The notes: generated from the letters alone by a model not told the origin. A stretch of 64,000 nucleotides of DNA from Ochotona curzoniae (GCF_017591425.1 NW_024466607.1:14888501-14952500); one strand, 5' to 3'; shown: positions 1-11,159, numbered from the stretch's first letter. A program made the numbers and translations.

Positions 1-188
1 GAACTTCCTCCAGGTCTCCCACTCGGGTGCAGGGTCCCAAGGCTTTGGGCCGTCCTTGACTGCTTTCCCAGGCCACAAGCAGGGAGCTGGATGGGAAGTG
101 GAGCTGCTGGGATTAGAACCAGTACCCTTATAGGATCCTGGCGCATTCAAGGCGAGGACTTTAGCCGCTAGGCCACCATGCCGGGCCC
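1..188 (-). repeat. C-repeat SINE, cut by window start
   Basis: Family landmarks on the sense strand are a tRNA-like head, GGATCCCATATGGG, GGTTCTAATCC, GGGAGTGAATC and a tail AATAAATCTT plus poly(A). This copy shows the head half in reverse, ending atgccgggccc. Confidence 0.85.
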
Positions 189-190
189 AG

Positions 191-435
191 CTGCTTCACT
201 GCTAATCCAACTCCAATAATGTGCCTGGGAAAGCAGCGGAGGAGGACCCAAATAATTAGGTTCCAGCACCCAAGTGTGAGACATATAAGAAACTGCTAGC
301 TTCTGTCTCTGGACTGGGCCAGCTTGGGCTGTTGTGAACACTTGGGAAGCGAACCAGTAGCTAGAAGATATCTCTCTCCCTCTTCCCTCTTCATGTAGTT
401 CTGCCTTTCCAATAAAAAATAAATAAATAAATATA
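191..435 (+). repeat. Old C-repeat SINE
   Basis: It is diverged and lacks the head; it has gcctgggaaagcagcgg, acttgggaagcgaacc and a tail running into an AT microsatellite. Confidence 0.7.
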
Positions 436-505
436 TATATATACACATATATATACACATATATGCATATATGTATACATATATACACACACACATATAT
501 ATAAA
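430..505. repeat. TATA/CACA-rich microsatellite
   Basis: Alternating purine-pyrimidine runs (tatata, cacaca, tatgcata) with many self-complementary stretches. It appears to have grown from a SINE tail. Confidence 0.85.
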
Positions 506-528
506 GATTTATTGAAAAGGCAGGTCAG

Positions 529-865
529 GGGCCCGGCGCGGTGGCGCAGTGGTTAAGGTCCTCGCCTTGCACGCCCGGGATCCCATATGGGCGCCGGTTC
601 TAATCCCGGCAGCCCCGCTTCCCTTTCAGCTCCCTGCCTGTGGCCCGGGAAAGCAGTTGAGGACGGCCCAAAGCTTTGGGACCCTGCACCCGAGTGGGAG
701 ACCCGGAAGAGGCTCCTGGCTTCGGATCGGCATAGTATCGGCCTGTTGCGCTCACTTGGGGAGTGAATCATCGGACGGAAGATCTTCCTCTCTCTCTCTC
801 CTCTCTGTATATCCACCTTTCCAATGAAAAAATAATAAAAATAAATCTTTAAAAAAAAAAAAAAA
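529..865 (+). repeat. Young full-length C-repeat SINE
   Basis: Near-consensus from gggcccggcgcggtgg to the poly(A) tail. A perfect 15-bp target duplication (gaaaaggcaggtcag) flanks it at 514-528 and 866-880. Confidence 0.95.
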
Positions 866-914
866 GAAAAGGCAGGTCAGATTTACAGAGAGAAGGAGAG
901 ACAGAAAATATCTT

Positions 915-1222
915 TTTCTAAGATGTATTTATTTTATTGGAAAGTCAGATTTACTGAGAGAAGGAGATCTTCCACCCACTGGTTCACTCTCCAAGTGGCT
1001 GCAATAGCCGGAGCTGAGCTGATCTGAAGCCAGGAGCCAGCAGCTTCTTCAGATCTTTAATGGGTTGTTTCCCAAGGCTTTGGGCCATCTTTGACTGCTT
1101 TCCCAGGCCACAAGCAGGGAGAGCAAGAAGGGAAGTGAAACAGGCAGGAAATGAGCCAGCGCCCATATGGAATCTCAGCACTTGAATGCAAGGACTTTAG
1201 CTACTAGACTACCATGCCAGGT
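915..1222 (-). repeat. C-repeat SINE inside older copy
   Basis: Reverse tail (ttattttattggaaagtcag) to reverse head (actaccatgccaggttc). The segment between box B and middle is altered. Confidence 0.75.
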
Positions 1223-1649
1223 TCAGAGAAAGATCTTTCCTTTACTGGTTCACTCCCCAAATGGCCACAACAGCTGGAGATGAGATGATCCCGAGCCAGA
1301 CGCTTCTTCGGATCTCACATGTGGGCGCAGGGTCCCAAGGCTTTAGGCCATGCTCCGCTGCTTTCCCAGCCTACAAGCAGGGAGCTGGATGGAAAGTGGA
1401 ACAGCTGGGACACCAGCCAGTGCCTATATAGGATCCTAATGCTTTTAAGGGGGGAGGATTAGCCAGTTGAGCTGTTATACTACACCCTCAGGTAGCAGTT
1501 TAACCTGCACCACAATTCTAGACTCTCATTCCTTGACTATTAAAACATAGGTTATTCTATGCCAGTATAATCTACCACCTGTAACATCAGAATCTCGTGT
1601 GAGTGCTGTCAGTTTTAGTCCTAGCTGCATCATGTCCAGTGCAATTCCC

Positions 1650-1850
1650 TGTTAACAATCTGGAAAATCTGCAGAAGATAATCCAAGTACTTGGGCCCTC
1701 CACATGAGAGACCTAGCTGGAGTTGTAGAGCACTGGCTTCCACCGGGCTCAGCCTCAGCCGTTGTAGCCATTTGGGACGCGAGCCAGTGGATGGAAGATC
1801 TCTGTTCCTCCTCCTTTGTCTTTCAAATAAATAAAGTAAATCCTTAAGAC
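1650..1850 (+). repeat. Old truncated C-repeat SINE
   Basis: The 3' half only: gtacttgggccctcc, gccagtggatggaagatctc and an AAATAAA tail. Confidence 0.65.
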
Positions 1851-2040
1851 TTTTCAAAATTAAATGAATCATTAAAGATTAAGTTTTTTTGATGGGACTG
1901 GAAATGGTAAAGGAATTATGGCCAGTTATTTTGGAATTGGAAAAATATGGAATCGAGACTGTGTTATTGGATCAAAAGGCCTTGAATTTGGCACTGCTAC
2001 CTTGACAAAAAAAAAAAAAAGAGATATATAATAAGACCTT

Positions 2041-2395
2041 AGGTGGTAGGTGTTTGGCTTAGTGGTTAAGACACTGGCTGGGATACCTGCATTCCATGTT
2101 GGAGGACCTGGGTTCAGGCCTGGCTCTGCTTCAGTTCCAGCTTCTTGCTGGTGACCGTTCTCAGAAGTAGCAGGTGATAGCTCAGGCAGTTGGGTCAACT
2201 CCCAACAGATATGCCTGGAAAAGCAGTAGAAGATGCCCACACGGACCCCTGCTGCTCAGGTGGGAGATGTGGATGAAACTCCTGGCCCAGATGCAGCTGT
2301 GGCAGCAATTTGGGGAGTGAGCCATCAGATGGAAAATCTCCCATTTTCTCTTCTTCTCTGTAACTCTGCCTTTCATAAAACTAGTAAAAAATTTA
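2041..2395 (+). repeat. Old C-repeat-like SINE
   Basis: Recognisable tRNA-like head (gcttagtggttaagac), tggggagtgagccatcag and tail; it is longer than the family norm in the middle. Confidence 0.6.
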
Positions 2396-2396
2396 T

Positions 2397-2892
2397 GGGC
2401 CCGGCGCGGTGGCGCAGTGGTTAAGGTCGCCTTGCATGCCCGGGATCCCATATGAGTGCCAATTCTAATCCCAGCAGCCCCACTTCCCATCCAGCTCCCT
2501 GCCTGTAGCCTGGGAAAGCAGTCCCCAAAGCTTTGGGACCCTGCACCCGCATGGGAGACCCGGAAAAGGCTCCTGGCACAAGTGGTTAAGGTCCTCACCT
2601 TGCACGCCTGGGATCCCATATGGGCACCGGTTCTATCCCGGCAGCCCCGCTTCCCTTCCAGCTCCCTGCCTGTGGCCCGGGAAAGCAGTCGAGGACGGCC
2701 CAAGGCTTTGGGACCCTGCACCCGTGTGGGAGACCCGGAAGAGTCTCTCCTGGCTTCGGATCGGCATAGCACTGGCCGTTGCGCTCACTTGGGGAGTGAA
2801 TCATCGGACGAAAGATCTTCCTCTCTGTCTCTCCTCTCTGTATATCCGCCTTTCCAATAAAAAAAAAAAAAAAATCTTAAAAAAAAAAAAAA
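2397..2892 (+). repeat. Head-to-tail dimeric SINE
   Basis: A first monomer (2397-2578) stops at ggctcctgg and joins directly to a second that starts inside the head (cacaagtggttaagg), then runs full length to poly(A). Confidence 0.85.
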
Positions 2893-2966
2893 GAACTAGC
2901 ACCCATATGGGATCCTAGCACATTCAAGGCAGGGACTTTAGCTGCTAGGCTATTGCGCTAGGCCCA
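2893..2966 (-). repeat. SINE head fragment
   Basis: Reverse-strand head only, cacccatatgggatcc to gctaggcccag, abutting the dimeric SINE tail. Confidence 0.7.
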
Positions 2967-3034
2967 GTATTTGTATTGAAAAGGCAAATCAAGAAAATTT
3001 AAAACAAACAAAAAAAATAGAGAAAAAAAAAAGG

Positions 3035-3328
3035 ATAGGATTTATGGGGATGAGGAGAGAGAGAGAGAAAACCCTTCTGTCTGCTGACTCACTCCCCAAG
3101 TGGCTAGAATGATCAGAGCTTAACTGATCTGAAGCCAGCAGCTTCCTCTGGGTCTCCCACATGGGTGCCAGGGTCTCAAGGTTTTGGGCTGTCGTCTACT
3201 GTGTTCTCAGGTTATAAGCATGGAATTGGATGGAAAGTGGAGCACCTGGGACTAGAACTGGTGCCCATAAGGGATACTGGCTCTTGCAAGGTGAGGATTT
3301 AGCCATTGCTCCATTGTGTCGGGCCCAA
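3035..3328 (-). repeat. C-repeat SINE
   Basis: Full-length reverse copy with moderate divergence, ending gtgtcgggccc. It is the last repeat before ATRIP exon 5. Confidence 0.8.
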
Positions 3329-3524
3329 AAATAGTAAATCTTCTTAGGAAGAAAAATTTCTCTGTGTAGAGATAGGGACAAACTGTGTGTGCAAGAATCA
3401 GAGTGCCTTTGGTTCTAGTACCCAGATGTGGAAGATTTTAATTTGTGAGAGGATTTTATAACCGGGTATTTTAAATGGCTTTAAAGAATTGCTACTCTAA
3501 CTTCATACAATTAACTTTTTCCAG

Positions 3525-3682
3525 TCCTAGGAAAAACCCTTCTGTGGTTATTAAACAAGAAGTGTGTTCTCCACAATTTGGAAAAACATCTTTCCCTACA
3601 AAGGAGTCTTTTAGTGCTAACGTGGCCGTTCTCCACCCGTGCCAGACAGATCCCGGACACAAGGCTCTGCGGGGCAGAGAGG
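3525..3682 (+). CDS. ATRIP: ATRIP coding exon 5
   Basis: The acceptor is ttttccag and the donor is GG/gtgagt. It encodes PRKNPSVVIK to GRE, including CSPQFGKTSF, which matches the BRCA1-binding segment of human ATRIP. The first base completes a split Ser codon and the last base starts the Asp codon of exon 6. Confidence 0.95.
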
Positions 3683-6600
3683 GTGAGTCCTGTGAGCCGT
3701 GTGCCGCTGTGTGACAGACCAGCCCGGCTTGTGGCTTTAGACGACAGTGGCTACTTGTTGGTTCCCAGTTTGTGCGCCAGCAGTGCCGACAGCAAGGGGC
3801 GGCTTGTTTCTATAGGGGCTGCAGTCAATGGCAGGTTGTATGAGTCTGGAAACCATGTCTTAGTGCTCACTCATGGGGCTGGCAGTGTGACAGTTTTCCA
3901 TATAGATCTCTCTTGGGACTTCTGGGGGCCCTAACCTGGCAGCTGCCTCCTCTAGTGTTGGCAAACCCACATGGAGCCAGCTAGAAGCTCATTTATTTAT
4001 TTAAGCTCTTTTTATGGCCTCGCCCCCAGAAGTCACATAGAATCACTTCTGCCACACTGTTAAAACAGCTCAACTGATTCTGGGCCACGTTCAAGGGAAG
4101 AGAAGCTAGGTTACTCCTCTCGAGGGAAAGTGCGTCCGAGAGTTTGCAGGTATATTCTGAAAGCGTCGCCTCAGCTTGCATTGGCCATGCCAGAAATACC
4201 GCTTGTGTGCAGGGATGTGCCTGCCGTTCCTAGTCTAGCTCTGGGTTGGTACATCAGGCTCTGCTTTCCAGGGATAACCCAGCACTAGGAGGTCCTCCCT
4301 CTCACACTGCTCTGCTGATGGATTGTAGCCTGGGCGTACACTGACCCTTGTCTGCCTCCTTAAATCACTGCCCTGTGCAGGCCACTTTATCAGAGCCCAG
4401 CTACTGAAGGGACAGCGTAGGGTAAGCAGCATACCGAGGAGTCTCAATCGCACTTTACATAGGAAGATGAAAGGTGCGGGAGATCTTGAACTGCTTGGCC
4501 TTTGATTTTGATCACAGTGGGTATAAAACAACCTGTTATATCTAAAGTGTCTGACAGGCCTGTGCTTTTGTGATTATGTTTTGATTCACTTTTTATTCAG
4601 TTTCAGATAAGACCCACAGTATGAGAAATGAACCTGTAAGGGAAGAAGTGGCCCAGCAAACTGTTCTGGACAGCTGGATACAGAGACCAAGCCCTCCAGG
4701 TAACAGAATTCCTGCTTCTGCTGGTGCTTGTACATCTGACTGTTGTATGCAGAGTGGAAGCGCCCGGGGACTTGCCAGGACTCCAAGAAGCAGTGCCCTG
4801 AGCAGGCTTCCCAGAGTGCGGGAAGCTGAACAGTTCATGAGATGGAAAGCCCAGAGCCTTCTGCACCCACAGGCATCTTCGCAGTGGGGGTGGGCGGGCT
4901 TAGTTGTGGCTTGGAGAGAGCTGGCACCCAGGGAAAGCTCACCTATTCCTGTGATGCCACAGAAAAGGCCTCACATGGCAGAACCTCCCAGCATTGCTTT
5001 GTCTTCTGTAGGTTCCATTTTGATAAACCTGCTCCTGAAGCAGCCCTTGGTCCCAGGGTGCTCGCTCAGTCTTTGTCACCTTCTGAGCAATTGTGCAGAG
5101 GGTCCTGTTGGTCCCCTCTTGCAGCCAGCAGGCCACAGGTAAGCATGAGACTTGGGCAAATCTTGTTTGGGAGGGAATTTCTAGAAAGCAAGTCTCTTTC
5201 TCAGCCTGTTCTAGCCAAGCAGGTCTGTAGGATGAGCAGGGAGGTTGGAGAGCTTGGCAGGCAGGCTGCTGGGGGGCCTTGGCTTTACCTCCGCCCCATA
5301 CTTAGCTGTTTTCTTCTGTTTGTTGCCAGTGCCTTGGCTGGGATTTCTGGCTCCAGGATAATGGGCTCTCGTGATGGGTCACCTTCCCTCTCAGCCCTGC
5401 GAGAAGCACAGAGCCTGGCGCTCACTGGACTGAATCTGGTTGCCAGGAATGAAGGTTCCTGTGATGGATACCCAGCAGACAAAGGCAGAAGGACCTTCCC
5501 ACTTGGCCAGCTTCCTGGAGCCATACATCTCCTGCCCCTTGTACAATTCTTCGTTGGCTGGCACTGCCAGGCTCTGCAGGATTTGGCAGCGGCTAAGAGA
5601 AGTGGAGGCCCTGGGAACTCCCCGACACATGCACATGGCATGAGCTCCAGGGTGGAGGCCAGCCCTGAAGACACCGTTTGCTACCTGGAAGGCTTCTCTG
5701 TGGCTTCACTTTGTGTTCTTCAGCACCTGGTGTGTCACAGCGGGGCAGTTGTCTGCATGTTACTGTCAGGAGTCGGGGCAGACCCTGCTGCTGGGGAAGG
5801 AAGCGGGGCCCCAGGGCCTGGACACAGCCATGGTGTTGCAGCCTCAGCCTCCAGGGCAGCTGCTGCTGACCAAGGACAGCATCCACTACTGAAGATGCTT
5901 CTTGACCTGCTAGCACTCTCCTCCTCCACAGGTCACCTCCAAATGGCTGTCCTAAGTCAGTGCCTTAAGGTTTTCGTGAAATTAGCTGAGAATGCTGCTT
6001 CTCATTTCTTGCCCAGGTACAAAGCAGCATGTTGGTTGTAACTCTGCGGGTCTTCCCTGAGCTGGTAGTCTAACCTGTGACCCTTGTACTTGGCTCACAA
6101 GTTGACATATCTATACCACTCAGTTTGAACACATGTGCAGGGAGCTCTGAGGCTAGGAAGTGGTTTATTTGGCCTGAATGGTTCCAAACAAGTAAGCCAA
6201 AGGCACAAGTGACAGAGGAAGCAGCTATCCACTGGAAATGTGTCCTGTCCAGGACCAAGGCTGAGCCAGGAGGCCTGACATGTGGGTCAGGCAAACGCCA
6301 TGGTCAAGGCTGCTGGGGTTTCCAAGGGAGCAGACTGACCTTGCTGGAACTGTTACCTTTGCTCACCTCCAGTACAAGTCTCAGGCTGCTTGTGCAGTTG
6401 ATTTGCTTTATCTGAAAGGCAGAGTTACAGCAGGGAGAGAGATTTTTGTCTTTCCTCAACTGGTTCATTTCCCAAATAGCACTGGGCCAGGTTGAAACCA
6501 GGATCCTCCTGGATCTCGCGTGAGTGCAAGGGCCCAAGGACCTGGGCTGTCCTCTGCTGCATTCCCAAGTGCATTATCAGGGACCTAGATCAGGACTCAG

Positions 6601-9600
6601 CTAGTGCCCATATGGGATGCCAGAATTGATCGGGGCAGCTTTACCGCTAGATCACGGTGCCAGCCCTGCTTGATCTTCCCAAGAATTGCGGAAGTGGTAG
6701 TGTAGTGAACCTACCTTATGAACGCTGCTGCCAGAAAGTTCTAACTTGGGATTGCAAAGTACCAAGATGGGGAAGAACCGTAAGTGCCATCCAGCCCCTT
6801 CTCAGCATGGTTCCAAGAAGCTGGACACTTCTTCCAGCTCAGCATCTTGGACTCCATCCGAGTATTTCTGGGTTGGCCTGGTCCATTCACCACCTGTGCT
6901 CAGAACTGGACACGGCAATGTAGTAGTGTGTGTGTGTTGAGTGTGGTGAAGGGCAGAGCCATCACTTGAGTGGCTGGGAGCAGGTTTCATGTTTGCTGAG
7001 TGAGTCCCAGAAGCTGTGCTTCTCCCAGGTCTCTTGGTACAGTCCCTGTTATTGCATTCCTGTTGCTCTTGGAGTATTCAAGACGTGGCTCCTGAGATGT
7101 TTACTCCTGGTGACACAGGTATCTGCCATTCACTCACTCATGTGACATGGCCCTGGCCATGTGCCCTCACAGTGAGCACAGCTGGCTCGTGTGTTTGGCG
7201 ATGACCCCTATGTAGAGGCAGGAAACCCTGGCAGACAACCTACAGGCAGCCTGCTGGCCAGCTTGTCTCCGTGATCTCCTCCCTCATGGGCACCCCCTCC
7301 CACCCAGCATTTCTCAGTTCCTCACCCCACTAGGACACAGCTCCTGTTTGACTTTGGGGTAAAGGCAGGTGTGGGTGTGCTGCACAGAGGGGTGTGCAGC
7401 AGTGGCCAGGGGGCCTGCTCCCAGTCCACTGTGTGTCCTCACTTGCCCAGGCTTGAAAGCGAGCATCCCTGCCTTCTTCCTCATGGCCACTCAAGTCCTC
7501 TCAGTCTGGCCAGGGGCTTTGAGCATACAGGTCTCCCCAGCTTCCACCATTTTCTGTGTTGAGGTTGTACATCAAGTTAAGTTATGATGCTATCGTGAAT
7601 AACTTAGGGCCCAGCATAGTAACATAGTAGTCAAGTCCTCATCTACCATGCACTGGGATCCCATATGGGTCCTGGTTCATATCCTGGCAACTGCATTTCC
7701 CTTCCAGCTCCATTTGTGGCCTGGGAAAGCAGTAGAGGATGGCCCAAGCCTTAGTACCCTGCACCTACATGGGAGACCCGGAAAAGGCTCCTAGTTCCTG
7801 ACTTCAGCCCAGCTCAGCTCTGGCATTTGTGGCCACTTGGGGAGTAAACCAGCAAATCGAAAGTCTTTTCTCTGTCTCTCCTGTAAATCTGACTTTCCAA
7901 TAGATCTTTTAAATTTTTTTACATATAAAAAAAACCTTGGAAACCTCAGTGTTTTATGTGAGGGAGGTTGTTTTCATTAAGGATTGACAGAATTAATTTG
8001 AGGGACATAGTGTGAGAGGGAAAGATCTTCCATCCCATATACCCACAGTAGCCACATGTGGACCAGGCAGGAACTCCACCCTGCTCTCCCACATATACAC
8101 AGGCCATCTTTCATGGCTGCGGTCCAGGAGCATCAGCTAGGAGCAGGATCAGCAGAGTCGCTGAGACTCCATCAGGTGCACCCTGTATAGGTTTCCTGTG
8201 TTGTACTGGGGGCTTCGCCCACTGTGCCACAGTGCTGACTAGTCTTGGGTGGATTTTTCTTGCAGGTTCTTTCAGGGGGCTTAGTGAACCTCAGTAACCT
8301 GACAGTGTAACTAGGGGCCATTCTGCTTAAATTCCACCTTGCTACAAAGTCCCACACCATGACTAAGGGCTGAGCAGGATTCAGTCTGAAATGAGCAGGG
8401 TTCGTCCGTATAGTGAGCCCTTCCTGTCTAGTGACATGCTGAGGGATCATCCTCACCTCCGCACAGGCGCCTGCAGGTGTGGGAGGGCACACACGGTAGC
8501 CAGTGTTGCAGATGAACTCCCCAGCACCAGGTCAGTCCTCCACACGCTCCCCTGGGCCGTGTGCGTTGGTCAGGACCTGGCCCCTGGTACTCTCTTTGCC
8601 CAGAGTCCCTCAGTGGTAAGGGGAGCAGAGGCAGGAAAGCAGCAGGGAGCTGGATGAGGCCCAGAAGTCTCCCTCTTCTAGGAGATGGCCTTGGTCATCT
8701 GTTGCCATGCCACGGGGCCCCTCCAGTGACAGTCATTACCCACAGGGTTAAGCAAATTCCACAGCACGTAGGCAATGCTCAGGCCAGCATTGGAACCCAG
8801 TTCTGGCTAAGTAGAGTCTACTGCCATGCCTATATTTCCTTTTCCCTTTGGAGAACAGTGGGCATGGATTTGGGATCAGGGTTGGAGAATGCTTATTCCT
8901 AGGCCCATCTTTTAGGTTCCAGTGTGTGTTGCGGGTGCTGCCACAAAGCCTCAGCCCAGACACACCCCTGCCCTGCATGCTGCTGACCGTCCGCCTGCTT
9001 GCGCTCCTGGTGGATGACGATACACTGGCCCCGCGACTCTGTTCCCACTCGGGTAAAGCCATGTGGGGATGGACCCATGACTGCTGGCGGTGGAGGTGGG
9101 TAGGATGAGGCAGCATGGCCTCTGCGGAGGGTGTACGAGCTGCAGGTGACAAGGTGGCGTGTCCTTTGCAGAAGACTGCCTCCTGCTGCTGCTCTATACG
9201 TACATCACGTCAAGGCCTGACCCCACGGCCTCCAACTCTCAGTGGCTTCAGCTGGAACAAGAGGTAAATACTCCAGACACCTTTGGAAACCGTCTGGCCC
9301 CATCTCCATTTGAATGACAACTGCGTTGCAGCAGCCAGGATTGAGCCTGGTCAAGGCCAAGAGCCAGGAACTCGGGGTCTCCCACATGGATGGTAGCAAC
9401 TAAGTACCTGGGCAGTCAGCTGCCTCCCAGGCACGTTAGCAGCAAGCTGGACTGGAGGTGAATAGGTGGGACCAAAACTAGGCACGCCCATGGATATAGA
9501 GTATCCCTTAGCACAATATCCACCCTCGGATTTTTCTGTCTTCCTTTGTCTAGGGGGAAATGGTGCATTGGTTTGTTTTGTAAACAGCAGTTTGTCAGAC

Positions 9601-10684
9601 TGCTGGAAACACTGCTTTGGCAGGTGGGAGGTTGCTGCAGCACACAGGTGCTGTATGACTGGCGGAGTTCCCTGCAAGTCAGGCCTGGCCTAGAGGCAGC
9701 CGGGCTGAGACAGGCGCCAAAGCTGAATCTGGCCTGGAAGGCCTCACATGACCATGCATTGAACCCAAAGGGGCACCCAGAGTTCTTGTAGGGGTATCTT
9801 GAGGAAACCCCTGTTGTGACCGGGGTCTTGTTCTCTCCAGGCCGTGTGGCTTCTGGCTAAACTTGGTGTGCAGAGCCTTTCTCCTCCAGTCACTGGGTCC
9901 GACTGCCAGTGCAGTGTGGAGGTGAGTGGCCAGGGACAGGTGGGGACAGATGACAAGGTAGCTCAGCCTGTGGGTGAGGTGGTCCTGCACAGCATGCCCC
10001 TCTGAAGGTGCCAGGCTGAGCAGGTGGTGCCCCTTGCCCAGGTGGTCCGAGCCCTCACAGTGATGCTGCATAGACAGTGGCTGACACTGCGGAGAGCAGG
10101 GGCCGTGCCCATGACCACACAGCAGAGGCGGACAGTGCGCTGCCTGAGGGACACGGTGCTGCTGTTGCACAGCCTGTCACAGAAGGACAAGCTCTTCACC
10201 ATGCACTGCGTGGAGGTCCTGCACCAGTACGACCAAGTGATGCCAGGGGTCAGCACACTGATCCGGGGGCTCCCTGATGTGACAGACTGCGAAGGTGAGC
10301 AGATATTATGCCTCCTTTCCCCCACCATGGCCTTTTCCAGCCTGGGGGGCATTTTCATAGTCTTCTTGCATTAGTTCTTGGTATATGGGGCTGGTCTTTG
10401 CTCATATCTGTTGAGTTAGCACAGCAGAGCCATGGTTTTTCTAGAACTGTCCATGTCAGAATTGCCTCTGTCAGCTGTGCTGCATGCAGTAGCTGAGGGA
10501 GCAATACCTGGATGTGGAAGGGACTAGTTGGTTCCCATGGGTGTTGGGGGAAGGGTGTGCTTCCCCCAGTTCCAGGCCCCTCTGGGGCTCACCTAGTCTT
10601 CTCCATCTTGGCCCAGACGCAGCCCTGGATGACCTCTGCGTGACAGAGACCGAGCTGGAAGACCACGAGGCAGACTGCAGTTGA
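3525..10684 (+). CDS. ATRIP: ATR-interacting protein, exons 5-13 (5' end outside window)
   Basis: ATRIP is the obligate partner of the ATR checkpoint kinase and brings it to RPA-coated single-stranded DNA in the nucleus. Nine exons join in frame: 3525-3682, 4607-4699, 5012-5138, 5330-6016, 8916-9052, 9172-9263, 9841-9921, 10042-10294, 10617-10684. All introns are GT-AG and phases match throughout, giving about 564 residues that align with human residues 225-791. The N-terminal RPA-binding motif and coiled coil are upstream of the window. Seen here are the CSPQF site (a BRCA1 BRCT-type SxxF motif, human Ser239) and the long helical C-terminal region that in the family supports ATR binding. The first codon is split with the missing exon 4 (human Ser224). 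The next gene, TREX1, is on the same strand about 0.5 kb downstream; ATRIP-TREX1 readthrough transcripts are known in human. Identification is by remembered family sequence. Confidence 0.97.
4607..4699 (+). CDS. ATRIP: ATRIP coding exon 6
   Basis: This 93-nt exon has acceptor tttcag and donor CCAG/gtaaca. It encodes a poorly conserved linker ending VLDSWIQRPSPP, corresponding to human SFVDSWRQRSNT. Phase is 1 on both sides. Confidence 0.9.
5012..5138 (+). CDS. ATRIP: ATRIP coding exon 7
   Basis: The acceptor is ttctgtag and the donor is ACAG/gtaagc. It encodes GSILINLLLKQPLVPG and SLSLCHLL, one of the best conserved stretches of the protein. It enters in phase 1 and leaves in phase 2. Confidence 0.95.
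5330..6016 (+). CDS. ATRIP: ATRIP coding exon 8 (largest exon)
   Basis: This 687-nt exon is open throughout. It encodes SLSALREAQSLALTGLNL, LPLVQFFVG, CQALQDLAAAKRSG, LQHLVCHSGAVV and KVFVKLAEN, and ends LPR with AG/gtacaa. A human-variable segment at about 5800-5870 is rich in Ala, Gly and Pro. Phase is 2 on both sides. Confidence 0.96.
6402..6668 (-). repeat. Old C-repeat SINE in ATRIP intron 8
   Basis: Reverse copy with gaaaggcagagttac, ttcatttcccaaatagc, gtgcccatatgggatgcc and cggtgccagccct. Confidence 0.75.
6669..7605. other. ATRIP intron 8, no feature seen
   Basis: Unique intronic sequence. Short open frames here have no recognisable protein content and no paired splice sites that keep the ATRIP frame. 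Confidence 0.5.
7607..7920 (+). repeat. C-repeat SINE in ATRIP intron 8
   Basis: Full-length plus copy, gggcccagcatagtaac to ccaatagatctttt, with modest decay. Confidence 0.85.
8916..9052 (+). CDS. ATRIP: ATRIP coding exon 9
   Basis: It follows a 2.9-kb intron, with acceptor cttttag. It encodes FQCVLRVLPQSLSPDTPLP and LAPRLCSHS, and ends CGG/gtaaag in phase 1. Confidence 0.95.
9172..9263 (+). CDS. ATRIP: ATRIP coding exon 10
   Basis: The acceptor is tttgcag and the donor is GAG/gtaaat. It encodes CLLLLLYTYITSRPD and QWLQLEQE. It starts in phase 1 and ends in phase 0. Confidence 0.95.
9310..9490 (-). repeat. Probable old SINE fragment in ATRIP intron 10
   Basis: Weak reverse-strand resemblance: agccaggaactcggggtctc, ctaagtacctgggc, caggcacgttagcagc. 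Confidence 0.45.
9841..9921 (+). CDS. ATRIP: ATRIP coding exon 11
   Basis: It is 27 whole codons, AVWLLAKLGVQS to CQCSVE, with acceptor tctccag and donor GAG/gtgagt. Confidence 0.95.
10042..10294 (+). CDS. ATRIP: ATRIP coding exon 12
   Basis: It encodes VVRALTVMLHRQWLT, RTVRCLRDTVLLLH, SQKDKLF and GLPDVTDCE. The acceptor is tgcccag, the donor is AAG/gtgagc, and it ends in phase 1. Confidence 0.96.
10617..10684 (+). CDS. ATRIP: ATRIP terminal coding exon 13
   Basis: The acceptor is ggcccag. It encodes the acidic C-terminus DAALDDLCVTETELED and ends in TGA at 10682-10684. Human has a similar acidic tail. A short 3' UTR follows. Confidence 0.93.
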
Positions 10685-10733
10685 GGCCCGTCAGGCCACA
10701 GGGTGGCGCAACTTCCACTGCTTGCCTCCGCTG

Positions 10734-10739
10734 ATTAAA
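10734..10739 (+). terminator. ATRIP: ATRIP polyadenylation signal (ATTAAA)
   Basis: ATTAAA lies 50 bp after the ATRIP stop. It is a common variant signal and the only one before TREX1, so ATRIP mRNA probably ends near 10755-10765. Confidence 0.6.
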
Positions 10740-11159
10740 AGCGGGGACTGCAGTTCCTGCTGTGAACACACCAGCCTTGTTTCCGGTCTGTTCTGTTGGG
10801 TGGCATGGGAGGGATGCAGCTCCGCTGGGGTCCACCCCCTGGCTGCAGAGGGATCCTGTCCCTTTGGTAACTAATCAGCTTTGAGCAGAGCCCTGCCCTG
10901 CCTGTGGAATTGTCCTGAGTCATCGCTTTGGGCCGGGGCCAGGGGAAGGAGGTGCCCTCAGCCTTCCTCATTCAGGAAGGCCTGGGAAAGGCTGAGAAGA
11001 GCCGGAACAGGCTGCCCGTGGCAGGTGATGCCCGGAACCAGCCTGGTCCCTGCCCTTCCAAGTGGGCTCTGGCTGGCCCAAGGGCCTGGTGCATTCATGC
11101 CAGCCAGCAGACCCTTAGGAAAGCCTTTGGAGTTCCTGGGGCAAGAGGGGTGTTAGGCA

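Larger units (their letters stand above)
503..1490. repeat. Nested SINE cluster (outer minus copy)
   Basis: An old minus copy is split into 503-528, about 881-915 and about 1223-1490. It is interrupted by a plus copy (529-865) and another minus copy (about 915-1222). Confidence 0.7.

Noticed and set aside
1885..2010. AT-rich unique block that could be an upstream ATRIP exon
   Set aside because: No frame matches remembered ATRIP exons 1-4 and there is no well-placed acceptor-donor pair.
2397..2480. tRNA-like box A and box B sequences in many places
   Set aside because: They belong to SINE heads derived from a tRNA; none folds as an intact tRNA gene with a proper acceptor stem.
2182..2860. 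Long open frames of 130-200 codons on both strands
   Set aside because: They translate SINE sequence; the same peptides recur at many SINE copies across the window.
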